Assembly: GCF_002844375.1 (NCBI RefSeq)
Contig: NZ_CP024199.1
Location: 2,244,001 to 2,308,000, forward strand
Source of the DNA: Thalassospira marina
Lineage (GTDB): Bacteria > Pseudomonadota > Alphaproteobacteria > Rhodospirillales > Thalassospiraceae
DNA length: 64,000 nucleotides
Direction of reading: 5' to 3'
Positions 17,771 through 25,262 of the stretch are shown in pieces; the first letter of the stretch is position 1, and every line of letters starts with the position of its first letter. The position numbers and the translations under genes are program-made. Under the pieces are notes generated by a model, which saw only the letters and a list, made by a program, of their open reading frames with translations, did no database searches and was not told the origin of the DNA.

Positions 17771-17951
17771 AGATACGAACATCACCAGATCCAGGCTTTG
17801 ATATCGACAATTAAACACCGGTCAATGATCGCAGACCGATAGATCAATCACCAGCCGAATTATCAATCGCGTCGTAAGGGAATTGGGATATCGCTGCCGG
17901 CTGTGTTGGTGCAGTGACAGCCTGAGGCTGATCAACAAGCCGTTGATTGGA

Positions 17952-17987
17952 CAAAAGAAAAAGGCGTCCCGATCAGGACGCCTTTTT
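17952..17987 (-). terminator. Terminator downstream of tRNA-Val
   Basis: AAAAAGGCGTCC (17958-17969) and GGACGCCTTTTT (17976-17987) form a perfect 12-bp stem with a 6-base loop. On the minus strand it begins 3 bases after the tRNA 3' end and is followed by TTTTTCTTTTG. The A/T symmetry means it could also work for plus-strand transcripts. The 130 bp between it and the lipoprotein start show nothing I can name. Confidence 0.85.
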
Positions 17988-17989
17988 CA

Positions 17990-18066
17990 TGGTGGGTGAT
18001 GAGAGATTCGAACTCCCGACCCTCTCGGTGTAAACGAGATGCTCTAACCAGCTGAGCTAATCACCC
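17990..18066 (-). tRNA. tRNA-Val (TAC)
   Basis: The minus-strand cloverleaf starts GGGTGAT and ends ATCACCC-A-CCA with seven perfect acceptor pairs. The anticodon arm CTCGT-TTACACC-GAG region gives anticodon TAC (Val). The D arm (AGCTCAGCTGGTTAGAGCA) and T arm (GTTCGAATC) are standard. CCA is encoded. Confidence 0.95.
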
Positions 18067-18127
18067 TTTTTTATGTGCCCCGTTTTGCGGAAGCGAGCGG
18101 AACATAACATGCTTTTTTTTAAATGCA

Positions 18128-18160
18128 ATGCCGGTGACGCTGTCACCGGCATTTTTTTTT
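18128..18160 (-). terminator. Hairpin after the HU gene, probable terminator
   Basis: ATGCCGGTGAC (18128-18138) and GTCACCGGCAT (18142-18152) form a perfect 11-bp stem with a 3-base loop. On the plus strand a run of nine T follows; on the minus strand an A run precedes and only a weak T tract follows, so it is a better plus-strand than minus-strand terminator although the only adjacent gene ending here is hup. Confidence 0.6.
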
Positions 18161-18177
18161 AAAAAAGATGGTCAACC

Positions 18178-18450
18178 TTAGTTGACGGCATCCTTAAGGC
18201 CTTTGCCAGCCTTGAATTTCGGCTGCTTAGAAGCCGGAATATCGATTTCTTCGCCGGTACGCGGATTGCGACCTTTAGAAGCTGCACGCGCAGCAACGGC
18301 AAAGGTACCGAAACCAACCAGACGAACTTCGTCGCCGGATTTCAGAGAATCGGTAATAGAATCGAATACAGCATCAACGGCTTTGGCAGCGTCTGCTTTA
18401 GACAGATCAGCTTTCGCGGCGACACTTCCAACGAGATCGTTTTTATTCAC
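18178..18450 (-). CDS. hup: DNA-binding protein HU
   Basis: HU is a small nucleoid protein that bends and compacts DNA as a dimer. The 90-residue product carries the HU/IHF signature GFGTFAVAARAASKGRNPRTG at residues 47-67, including the beta-ribbon arm with RNPRTGE. The start is GTG at 18450 with AGGA just upstream. Possible promoter elements are TTGGGG and TATAAC about 40-60 bases upstream of the start. HU next to lon is a common proteobacterial arrangement. Confidence 0.97.
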   Translation of the reverse strand: MNKNDLVGSVAAKADLSKADAAKAVDAVFDSITDSLKSGDEVRLVGFGTFAVAARAASKGRNPRTGEEIDIPASKQPKFKAGKGLKDAVN

Positions 18451-18648
18451 TTCCTGGCCCCCTTATTGGACGTTCGGAGTTATAAGGAAATTTGGTTTGC
18501 CCCAAACCTGTTACAGGCGCAATGTAAGCAGGTCACGAACATGGCGTCAATCGGAGAGACGCAGTTTTCTGCCGTTTTTGCGGTTTTTTTGTCGTTTTTT
18601 CGCCTTTACAGCCCCTGCCCTTTTGGCCTTGACCGATTCCGGCACAAG

Positions 18649-18657
18649 TTATCCACA
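18649..18657 (+). promoter_or_regulatory. Consensus DnaA-box sequence
   Basis: TTATCCACA at 18649-18657 matches the high-affinity DnaA box exactly. It lies in the lon-hup intergenic region next to the lon terminator. A single box is not an origin; it could be a DnaA regulatory or titration site, or chance. Confidence 0.4.
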
Positions 18658-18686
18658 AAAAAACAGGGGCAGCCATGCTGCCCCTG
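18656..18686 (-). terminator. Rho-independent terminator of lon
   Basis: On the minus strand CAGGGGCAGC, a 3-base loop and GCTGCCCCTG (18664-18686) are followed by seven T (18657-18663). It begins 27 bases after the lon stop. Confidence 0.92.
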
Positions 18687-18713
18687 CTAAAAAGCCCAAG
18701 AATCTGCGCTCAA

Positions 18714-21125
18714 TCAGTGGGTTGTGACACCACCAATTTCCGATTCTTCACCGTCTTTCGGCTTTACCGAAACATTGTCGGATTCTTCATCCCACTCGAT
18801 CGGCACCAGCGGATTGGCCAATGCGTGTTCCAGAACCTCGTCAACATGCGATACCGGAATGATTCGCATATTGCGTTTTACGTTCTCGGGAATGTCTTCC
18901 AGGTCTTTTTCGTTTTCTTTCGGAATAAGAACCGTTTTGACACCGCCTCGCATTGCCGCCAGAAGTTTTTCCTTCAAACCACCAATAGCCAGAACACGAC
19001 CACGCAATGTTACCTCACCGGTCATCGCAACATCCTTGCGCACCGGGTTATTGGTCAGAATCGACACAACCGACGTCACCATACCAACACCGGCAGACGG
19101 ACCATCTTTCGGCGTTGCACCTTCAGGTACGTGAACGTGAATGTCGCGCTGCTGGAACAGATTCGGCTTGATGCCGAAATGTGCTGCGCGCGAACGCACA
19201 AACGACGTTGCCGCCTGGATCGATTCCGTCATCACGTCGCCCAGCTTGCCTGTGGTCTTCATATTGCCTTTGCCTGGGACGGTAACGGCTTCGATCTGCA
19301 GCAGATCACCGCCAAATTCCGTATAGGCAAGGCCGGTAACCACACCAACCTGGTCTTCGCCTTCAGTTTCGCCAAAGCGGAACTTGCGAATCCCGGCATA
19401 TTTCGCCAGCGTCCGCGGCGTTACACGCACGGTCTTGAGGCCTTCAATCAGAATGCGTTTGGTCGCCTTACGGGCCAAACGCGCCAATTCGCGCTCAAGG
19501 TTACGCACACCTGCTTCGCGGGTGTAATAGCGGATCAGATCACGAAGGGCATCGTCCGAGATGCTCCATTCCGTTTTCTTCAGGCCATTTGCTTCGATCT
19601 GCTTGGGGATCAGGTGACGCTTGGCAATTTCAACCTTTTCGTCTTCGGTGTAGCCCGAAATACGAATGATCTCCATACGGTCAAGCAGCGGCTGCTGCAT
19701 ACGCAGGCTGTTTGCCGTCGTCACAAACATCACGTCCGACAGATCGTAATCAACTTCAAGATAGTGATCATTGAAGGTTGCGTTCTGTTCAGGATCAAGA
19801 ACCTCAAGCAAAGCCGATGCCGGATCACCGCGGAAGTCCGAACCCATCTTTTCGATTTCGTCGAGCAGGAACAGCGGATTGGAAGTCTTTGCCTTCTTCA
19901 TCCCCTGAATGATCTTGCCCGGCATCGAGCCAATATAGGTACGACGATGGCCACGAATTTCCGATTCATCACGCACGCCGCCCAGCGACATACGGATGAA
20001 GTTACGGCCGGTCGCATTCGCCATGGATTTACCAAGCGAGGTCTTACCAACACCCGGAGGACCAACAAGACACAGAATCGGACCTTTGACTTTCTTGATA
20101 CGGGCCTGAACAGCCAGATATTCAAGAATATGTTCCTTCACCTGCTCCAGACCATAATGTTCCTTATCGAGAACTTTCTTGGCCTTTTTCAGGTCATGGG
20201 AAATTTTGCTACGCTTGTTCCACGGAATGGACACCATCCAGTCAAGATAGTTGCGCACAACCGTTGCCTCAGCAGACATCGGGCTCATATTGCGCAGCTT
20301 CTTAAGCTCTGCCTGGGCCTTTTCCTTGGCTTCCTTCGGCATTTTCGCCTTGTTGAGCTTCTCTTCAAGCTCAGAGGCTTCGTCCTTGCCGTCTTCGCCT
20401 TCGCCCAGCTCCTTCTGAATGGCCTTAAGCTGCTCGTTCAGATAATATTCGCGCTGGGTTTTCTCCATCTGGCGTTTGACGCGGTTGCGGATTTTCTTTT
20501 CCACCTGCAGGACGCCAATTTCCGATTCCATGAAACCGAAAATGCGTTCCAGACGCGCCGCAATAGACCCGGTTTCAAGCAGTTCCTGCTTTTCCGAGAT
20601 TTTCAGCGCAAGGTGGGATGCAACCGTATCGGCCAGCTTGGCCGGTTCCTCGATCTGATTGACAGAAACCAGAACTTCAGGCGGAATCTTTTTGTTCAGC
20701 TTGATATATTGTTCAAACTGGGTAACGACGGAACGCGACAGCGCTTCAAGCTCGCTTTCGTCCTCGTCATCGTCGTCGTGAACTGTGCCATAGGCCTGGA
20801 AAAATTCGGGGTTATCAACGAACCCGGAAATCTGTGCACGTTTGCCGCCTTCAACCAGGACCTTGACGGTGCCATCGGGAAGTTTCAGCAACTGCAAAAC
20901 AGACGCAACGGTACCTACGCGGTAGAGGTCATCTACCGACGGATCATCAAGACCGGCATCTTTTTGGGTAACAAGAAGAATCTGTTTGTCTTCGCGCATC
21001 ACATCTTCAAGCGCGCGGACCGATTTTTCGCGGCCGACAAACAACGGAACGATCATGTGCGGAAACACGACGATGTCGCGCAACGGCAGGACCGGGTAGA
21101 TATCAGCATGTGCCAGTTCGACCAT
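18714..21125 (-). CDS. lon: ATP-dependent protease Lon
   Basis: Lon is a soluble AAA+ serine protease that degrades misfolded and regulatory proteins. The 803-residue product has the N-terminal substrate domain (YPVLPLRDIVVFPHMIVPLFVGR), a Walker A GPPGVGKT near residue 356, the DEIEKM Walker B, and a C-terminal protease domain with catalytic Ser in PKDGPSAG (about residue 677) and Lys in GGLKEKLLAA (about residue 720). An acidic run (DDDDEDESE, about residues 116-124) sits in the N domain. It is transcribed after clpX with a 129-bp gap. Confidence 0.98.
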   Translation of the reverse strand: MVELAHADIYPVLPLRDIVVFPHMIVPLFVGREKSVRALEDVMREDKQILLVTQKDAGLDDPSVDDLYRVGTVASVLQLLKLPDGTVKVLVEGGKRAQISGFVDNPEFFQAYGTVHDDDDEDESELEALSRSVVTQFEQYIKLNKKIPPEVLVSVNQIEEPAKLADTVASHLALKISEKQELLETGSIAARLERIFGFMESEIGVLQVEKKIRNRVKRQMEKTQREYYLNEQLKAIQKELGEGEDGKDEASELEEKLNKAKMPKEAKEKAQAELKKLRNMSPMSAEATVVRNYLDWMVSIPWNKRSKISHDLKKAKKVLDKEHYGLEQVKEHILEYLAVQARIKKVKGPILCLVGPPGVGKTSLGKSMANATGRNFIRMSLGGVRDESEIRGHRRTYIGSMPGKIIQGMKKAKTSNPLFLLDEIEKMGSDFRGDPASALLEVLDPEQNATFNDHYLEVDYDLSDVMFVTTANSLRMQQPLLDRMEIIRISGYTEDEKVEIAKRHLIPKQIEANGLKKTEWSISDDALRDLIRYYTREAGVRNLERELARLARKATKRILIEGLKTVRVTPRTLAKYAGIRKFRFGETEGEDQVGVVTGLAYTEFGGDLLQIEAVTVPGKGNMKTTGKLGDVMTESIQAATSFVRSRAAHFGIKPNLFQQRDIHVHVPEGATPKDGPSAGVGMVTSVVSILTNNPVRKDVAMTGEVTLRGRVLAIGGLKEKLLAAMRGGVKTVLIPKENEKDLEDIPENVKRNMRIIPVSHVDEVLEHALANPLVPIEWDEESDNVSVKPKDGEESEIGGVTTH

Positions 21126-21213
21126 GTGTTCTATTCCCTATTTTGAGCCAAAACGTTGCTGCGGTCCTGCAATAGGCCCCAACAGCAACGCGAACATACT
21201 CAATAGATAAGAT

Positions 21214-21252
21214 GTATTTGCCGCGCTGCAATACTGCCCGCGCGGCAAATAC
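21214..21252 (-). repeat. Perfect 13-bp inverted repeat immediately after clpX
   Basis: GTATTTGCCGCGC (21214-21226) pairs perfectly with GCGCGGCAAATAC (21240-21252) around a 13-base loop. It begins 2 bases beyond the clpX stop codon. No T run follows on the minus strand, so it may act as an mRNA 3'-end stabiliser or leaky attenuator between clpX and lon. Confidence 0.6.
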
Positions 21253-21254
21253 GA

Positions 21255-22520
21255 TCAGGCACTGTTTTCAACGTCATTGCGACGTTCTGCATGGATCAGA
21301 AGCGGCTTGGCCTTGCCTTCAACCACATCACGGTTGATGACAATTTCCTCGACACTGTCCATGGACGGCAGGTCAAACATGGTATCAAGCAGAATGCCTT
21401 CCATGATTGAACGCAGGCCACGGGCACCGGTTTTACGCTCGATCGCCTTGCGGGCAATCGCAATCAGGGCTTCGTCCTGGAAGGTCAGCTTGACATCTTC
21501 CATATCGAACAGGCGCTGATACTGCTTGCTAAGCGCGTTTTTCGGTTCGGTCAGAATTTTGACCAGTGCGTCTTCGTCCAGGTCTTCCAGGGTTGCCAGA
21601 ACCGGCAGACGACCGATGAATTCCGGGATCAGACCGAATTTCAGCAGGTCTTCCGGCTCTACCGAGCGCAGGACTTCGCCGGTACGGCGTTCGTCCGGGC
21701 TGCGCACATCAGCACCAAAGCCAATGCCTGCACCCTTGCCGCGCTGGGCAATAACCTTATCAAGGCCGGCAAATGCACCACCAACAATAAACAGGATGTT
21801 GGTCGTATCCACCTGCAGGAATTCCTGCTGCGGATGCTTACGTCCCCCTTGCGGCGGAACGGATGCAACCGTGCCTTCCATGATTTTCAGCAATGCCTGC
21901 TGCACACCTTCACCCGAGACGTCACGGGTAATCGACGGATTGTCGGACTTGCGCGAAATCTTGTCGACTTCGTCAATATAGACAATTCCGCGCTGCGCAC
22001 GTTCAACATTGTAGTCTGCAGCCTGCAGAAGCTTGAGAATGATGTTTTCAACATCTTCACCCACATAACCGGCTTCGGTCAGCGTGGTGGCATCAGCCAT
22101 GGTGAAGGGAACATCAAGAATACGGGCAAGCGTCTGGGCAAGCAGGGTTTTGCCACAGCCGGTCGGACCAACCAGCATGATATTCGATTTAGCCAGTTCG
22201 ATATCTTCGTTCTTGCTGGCATGATTGAGGCGTTTGTAGTGGTTATGCACCGCTACAGACAGCACCTTCTTTGCATGGCCCTGACCGATGACGTAATCAT
22301 CGAGAACCTTGCAAATCTCCTGCGGAGAAGGCACCCCATCAGCGGACTTTACAAGATGGGTTTTGTGCTCTTCGCGGATAATGTCCATGCACAGTTCGAC
22401 GCATTCATCGCAGATGAAGACAGTCGGCCCGGCGATGAGCTTACGCACCTCGTGCTGGCTCTTTCCACAGAAAGAGCAATACAAAGTGTTCTTGGAGTCT
22501 CCGCTATTCGATTTGCTCAT
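21255..22520 (-). CDS. clpX: ATP-dependent Clp protease ATP-binding subunit ClpX
   Basis: ClpX is the AAA+ unfoldase that feeds substrates to ClpP. The 421-residue protein has the N-terminal zinc-binding domain (Cys15, 18, 37, 40 in CSFC and CDEC), Walker A GPTGCGKT near residue 118, pore loop GYVG, Walker B YIDEVDK and the IGF-type ClpP-contact loop region (GAGIGFGADV). It lies 302 bp downstream of clpP, with a terminator and its own predicted promoter between them. Confidence 0.98.
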   Translation of the reverse strand: MSKSNSGDSKNTLYCSFCGKSQHEVRKLIAGPTVFICDECVELCMDIIREEHKTHLVKSADGVPSPQEICKVLDDYVIGQGHAKKVLSVAVHNHYKRLNHASKNEDIELAKSNIMLVGPTGCGKTLLAQTLARILDVPFTMADATTLTEAGYVGEDVENIILKLLQAADYNVERAQRGIVYIDEVDKISRKSDNPSITRDVSGEGVQQALLKIMEGTVASVPPQGGRKHPQQEFLQVDTTNILFIVGGAFAGLDKVIAQRGKGAGIGFGADVRSPDERRTGEVLRSVEPEDLLKFGLIPEFIGRLPVLATLEDLDEDALVKILTEPKNALSKQYQRLFDMEDVKLTFQDEALIAIARKAIERKTGARGLRSIMEGILLDTMFDLPSMDSVEEIVINRDVVEGKAKPLLIHAERRNDVENSA

Positions 22521-22558
22521 ACAAACCCCAATGATGTTTGACGTTATCTGTTATCGCC

Positions 22559-22588
22559 ATGTTAGCCGGGAAAGCATACCGATCTCAA
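22559..22588 (-). promoter_or_regulatory. Predicted promoter of clpX
   Basis: On the minus strand TTGAGA (22583-22588) and TAACAT (22559-22564) are 18 bases apart; transcription would start about 30 bases before the clpX ATG, which is preceded by a GGGG-type ribosome site. No clear heat-shock sigma32 element was found here. Confidence 0.4.
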
Positions 22589-22764
22589 CGATTAATCGGC
22601 ACTTTCCAGCTTGCGGCCTCGTCTTTGATATAGGACGGAGCGACCAAAAGTGAAGCCCGCACCGTTCACAAAACGTCCATCCGGTTGCAGATGTTCCATC
22701 TGGCCGGGTTTCACCGTCCTGTAATCTACATGTCTAGGACTTTCGGGCGAAACCGCGCAAGCCA

Positions 22765-22800
22765 TAAAAAACGCCCCGGCCATAAAACCGGGGCGTTTTT
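22765..22800 (-). terminator. Rho-independent terminator of clpP
   Basis: Minus-strand AAAAACGCCCCGG, an 8-base loop and CCGGGGCGTTTTTT form a 13-bp stem with a T run. It lies 22 bases after the clpP stop and its A/T flanks allow both directions. Confidence 0.92.
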
Positions 22801-22822
22801 CTATTTCATCGTGAAAGCGACC

Positions 22823-23449
22823 TTAGTCTTTTTTGTCGCTTTCCGGCTTCGGACGCGAGCTAACCACTTCGTCGATCAAGCCAAATTCCTTGGCCTGATC
22901 CGGTGTCAGGAAGTTATCGCGTTCCATCGCATCTTCGATGGTTTTCAGATCACGGCCCGTATGCTGGACGTAAATCTCGTTAAGACGATGACGCAGAGCC
23001 AGAATTTCACGGGCATGGATTTCGATATCCGACGCCTGCCCCTGGAAACCGCCCGACGGCTGGTGGATCATGATCCGCGCATTGGGCAGGCTGTAACGCT
23101 TGCCTTTTGCACCAGCCATCAGAAGCAAAGATCCCATCGAGGCAGCCTGCCCCATACATACGGTCGACACATCACAACGGATATATTGCATGGTGTCGTA
23201 AATCGCCAAACCGGATGTCACCACCCCGCCCGGAGAATTGATGTACAGGGAAATATCCTTGTCCGGATTTTCCGATTCGAGATGCAGTAGCTGGGCGCAA
23301 ATCAATGACGACATGCCGTCATGGACCTGGCCATTGATGAACACGATCCGCTCTTTGAGCAGGCGGGAAAAGATGTCATATGCCCGTTCCCCGCGGCTGG
23401 TCTGTTCAACCACCATCGGTACAAGCGAGTTCATCTGCTCTTCAATCAT
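22823..23449 (-). CDS. clpP: ATP-dependent Clp protease proteolytic subunit
   Basis: ClpP is the tetradecameric serine protease chamber partnered by ClpX. With the ATG at 23449 the product has 208 residues. The catalytic triad is Ser104 (GQAASMGS), His129 (IMIHQPSGG) and Asp178 (ERDNFL). A TTG three codons upstream (23458) is a possible start, but the AAGGAG ribosome site lies only about one base from the TTG and 10 from the ATG, which favours the ATG. It is 44 bp downstream of tig. Confidence 0.97.
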   Translation of the reverse strand: MIEEQMNSLVPMVVEQTSRGERAYDIFSRLLKERIVFINGQVHDGMSSLICAQLLHLESENPDKDISLYINSPGGVVTSGLAIYDTMQYIRCDVSTVCMGQAASMGSLLLMAGAKGKRYSLPNARIMIHQPSGGFQGQASDIEIHAREILALRHRLNEIYVQHTGRDLKTIEDAMERDNFLTPDQAKEFGLIDEVVSSRPKPESDKKD

Positions 23450-23493
23450 CAACCGCAATCTCCTTGCTGCAACTTGGTCCGCTGTTGGGCGGA

Positions 23494-24918
23494 TTATTCT
23501 GCGCTTTCGTCAGCAGCCTTCTTTTTGGCAGCCGGCTTTTTAGCCGCGGCTTTCTTTGCCGGTGCCTTTTTCTTGGCTTCCTTCTTCGGCGCTTCGTCTT
23601 CTTCTTCAGGTTTCAGAAGTTCTTCAACCGTAACGGTCTTTTCTTCAACCTTTGCAAGTTCGACGATGTAATCCACCACCTTGTCTTCATATACAGGGCC
23701 CTGAAGCGCCTGCAAGGCCTGCGGGTTATTTTTGTAGAATTCAATAACAGCCTGTTCCTGGCCCGGGTATTTCTGGGCTTCAGCAACGAGGACCTTGTTA
23801 ATGTCTTCCTGGGTGATCTGAATGTTGTTGTTGCGGCCAACTTCGGCCAGCAGCAGACCCAGCAGAACACGACGTTCCGCGATTTCGCGGAATTCTTCGG
23901 TCAGCTCTTCTTCAGATTTGCCCTTGGTTTCGTCATCTTCCTGGCCGGCTTCACGCGCCTGTTTGATCTGCTCGACAATGCCCTTCAGTTCATTGTCAAC
24001 CAGGGATGCCGGAAGATCGAAGCTGTGATTGTCAGCCAGCTGATCGAGCAGGTCGCGCTTCATTTTCTGACGGGCAACCGATTCGTATTCACGGCCGTAA
24101 TCCTTGCGGATAGCTTCTTTCAGGGATTCAAGGCTTTCCTGACCCAGCTTCTTGGCGAGTTCATCGTCAATCTCAGCCGGTTTCTTTTCCTTGATTTCCT
24201 TAACGGTAACGTCGAACTCGGCATCTTTGCCGGCCAGTTCGTCAGAACCGTAATTTTCAGGGAAGGTAACCTTAACAACGGTTTCGTCACCAACATTGGT
24301 GCCGATCAGCTGATCTTCGAAACCGGCAATGAAGGTGCCCGAACCCAGTTCGAGTTCATAGTCTTCTGCTTTGCCGCCATCAAAAGCAACGCCGCCAACC
24401 TTGCCAAGGAAATCGATGACGAGAACGTCACCCGATTTGGACTTGCGCTTGCGCTTCAGAGCTTCGGTGGTGCCCTGTGCTGCAGCGATACGGTCAAGCG
24501 TTTCGGTAACCTTGCTGTCGTCAAGTTCAACAACTTCACGGGTCAGGTTCAGCTTCGAGAAATCCATCGGCTCGATGGCCGGAATGACTTCGACCGAAAT
24601 ATCATATTCGAGGTCTTTGCCTTCATCAAAGGCAGTGACTTCGATTTTCGGCTGAACCGCCGGGCGCAGTTCGTTATCGGACAGGATCTTGCTGGTGCTT
24701 TCGTTTACAGCAGCTTCAAGAACTTCACCCATAACGGATTTGCCATAACGCTGGCGCAGAAGTTTGCTCGGGATTTTGCCAGGGCGGAAACCCGGAAGAC
24801 GAACCTGGTCTTTGATTTCTTCCAGCTTGGCGTTAACCTGTTCTTCGATCGTGGCGGCCGGCACAACGACCTTGTATTCGCGCGCCAGGCCTTCATTTTT
24901 GGTTTCTGTAACCTGCAT
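23494..24918 (-). CDS. tig: Trigger factor, ribosome-bound chaperone
   Basis: Trigger factor binds the ribosome exit site and helps nascent chains fold. The ribosome-binding loop is visible as FRPGKIPSKLLRQRYG (about residues 44-59), followed by the FKBP-like PPIase domain (SGDVLVIDFLGKVGGVAFDGG) and the long helical C-terminal domain. At 474 residues it exceeds the usual 430-450 because of a Lys/Ala-rich tail (EAKKKAPAKKAAAKKPAAKK, about residues 441-465). The tig-clpP-clpX-lon order is classic. Confidence 0.97.
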   Translation of the reverse strand: MQVTETKNEGLAREYKVVVPAATIEEQVNAKLEEIKDQVRLPGFRPGKIPSKLLRQRYGKSVMGEVLEAAVNESTSKILSDNELRPAVQPKIEVTAFDEGKDLEYDISVEVIPAIEPMDFSKLNLTREVVELDDSKVTETLDRIAAAQGTTEALKRKRKSKSGDVLVIDFLGKVGGVAFDGGKAEDYELELGSGTFIAGFEDQLIGTNVGDETVVKVTFPENYGSDELAGKDAEFDVTVKEIKEKKPAEIDDELAKKLGQESLESLKEAIRKDYGREYESVARQKMKRDLLDQLADNHSFDLPASLVDNELKGIVEQIKQAREAGQEDDETKGKSEEELTEEFREIAERRVLLGLLLAEVGRNNNIQITQEDINKVLVAEAQKYPGQEQAVIEFYKNNPQALQALQGPVYEDKVVDYIVELAKVEEKTVTVEELLKPEEEDEAPKKEAKKKAPAKKAAAKKPAAKKKAADESAE

Positions 24919-24978
24919 AGATAACTCTTTTGCTTAGGTTCGAATAATGTCCGTTACGCGACGCCGTCCGGACGTCAG

Positions 24979-24993
24979 AAGTCAATATGACTT
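24979..24993. repeat. Short palindrome upstream of tig
   Basis: AAGTCA and TGACTT (24979-24984, 24988-24993) flank a 3-base centre about 60 bases upstream of the tig start. It could be an operator; nothing else in the tig-tRNA gap is clear. Confidence 0.25.
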
Positions 24994-25025
24994 AACGAAT
25001 AGCTTTTTTATTTTCTGGTCTGCAA

Positions 25026-25110
<85 letters not shown>

Positions 25111-25262
25111 ACAAATGCATACCTCCCGCACCGGAAAAACCGGTGTGGGTGCGCCTTAATACAAACTTCGATCCCCTCATGCAAGCGTCGCCTGATAAGT
25201 TACGTATAAAGCAGGCAAAATAGTTGATTTTCATCGTTATAAAACGGTCTTAACGCTTTGAA

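Noticed and set aside
18505..18515. CTGTTACAG near hup as another site of the sugar-region regulator
   Set aside because: It shares only the 7-base core, which is expected several times by chance in 64 kb, and hup has no link to sugar uptake.
18640..18700. Replication origin near the DnaA box
   Set aside because: Only one box is present, with no cluster, AT-rich unwinding element or dnaA/hemE/parA neighbour.
18675..21146. Long plus-strand open frame of 823 codons opposite lon
   Set aside because: It mirrors lon exactly, is rich in His, Arg, Phe and Asn with no domain, and arises from the codon bias of the real gene on the other strand.
21126..21210. Heat-shock sigma32 promoter upstream of lon
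   Set aside because: TTGAG and CCTATT elements are present but their spacing (about 24 bases) does not fit the known 17-18 base alphaproteobacterial pattern.
22592..22783. Minus-strand open frame of 63 codons between clpP and clpX
   Set aside because: Its start lies inside the clpP terminator, there is no ribosome site, and it overlaps the predicted clpX promoter.
23380..24924. Plus-strand open frame of 514 codons opposite trigger factor
   Set aside because: Phe/Leu-rich antisense shadow of the tig coding strand; tig is certain.
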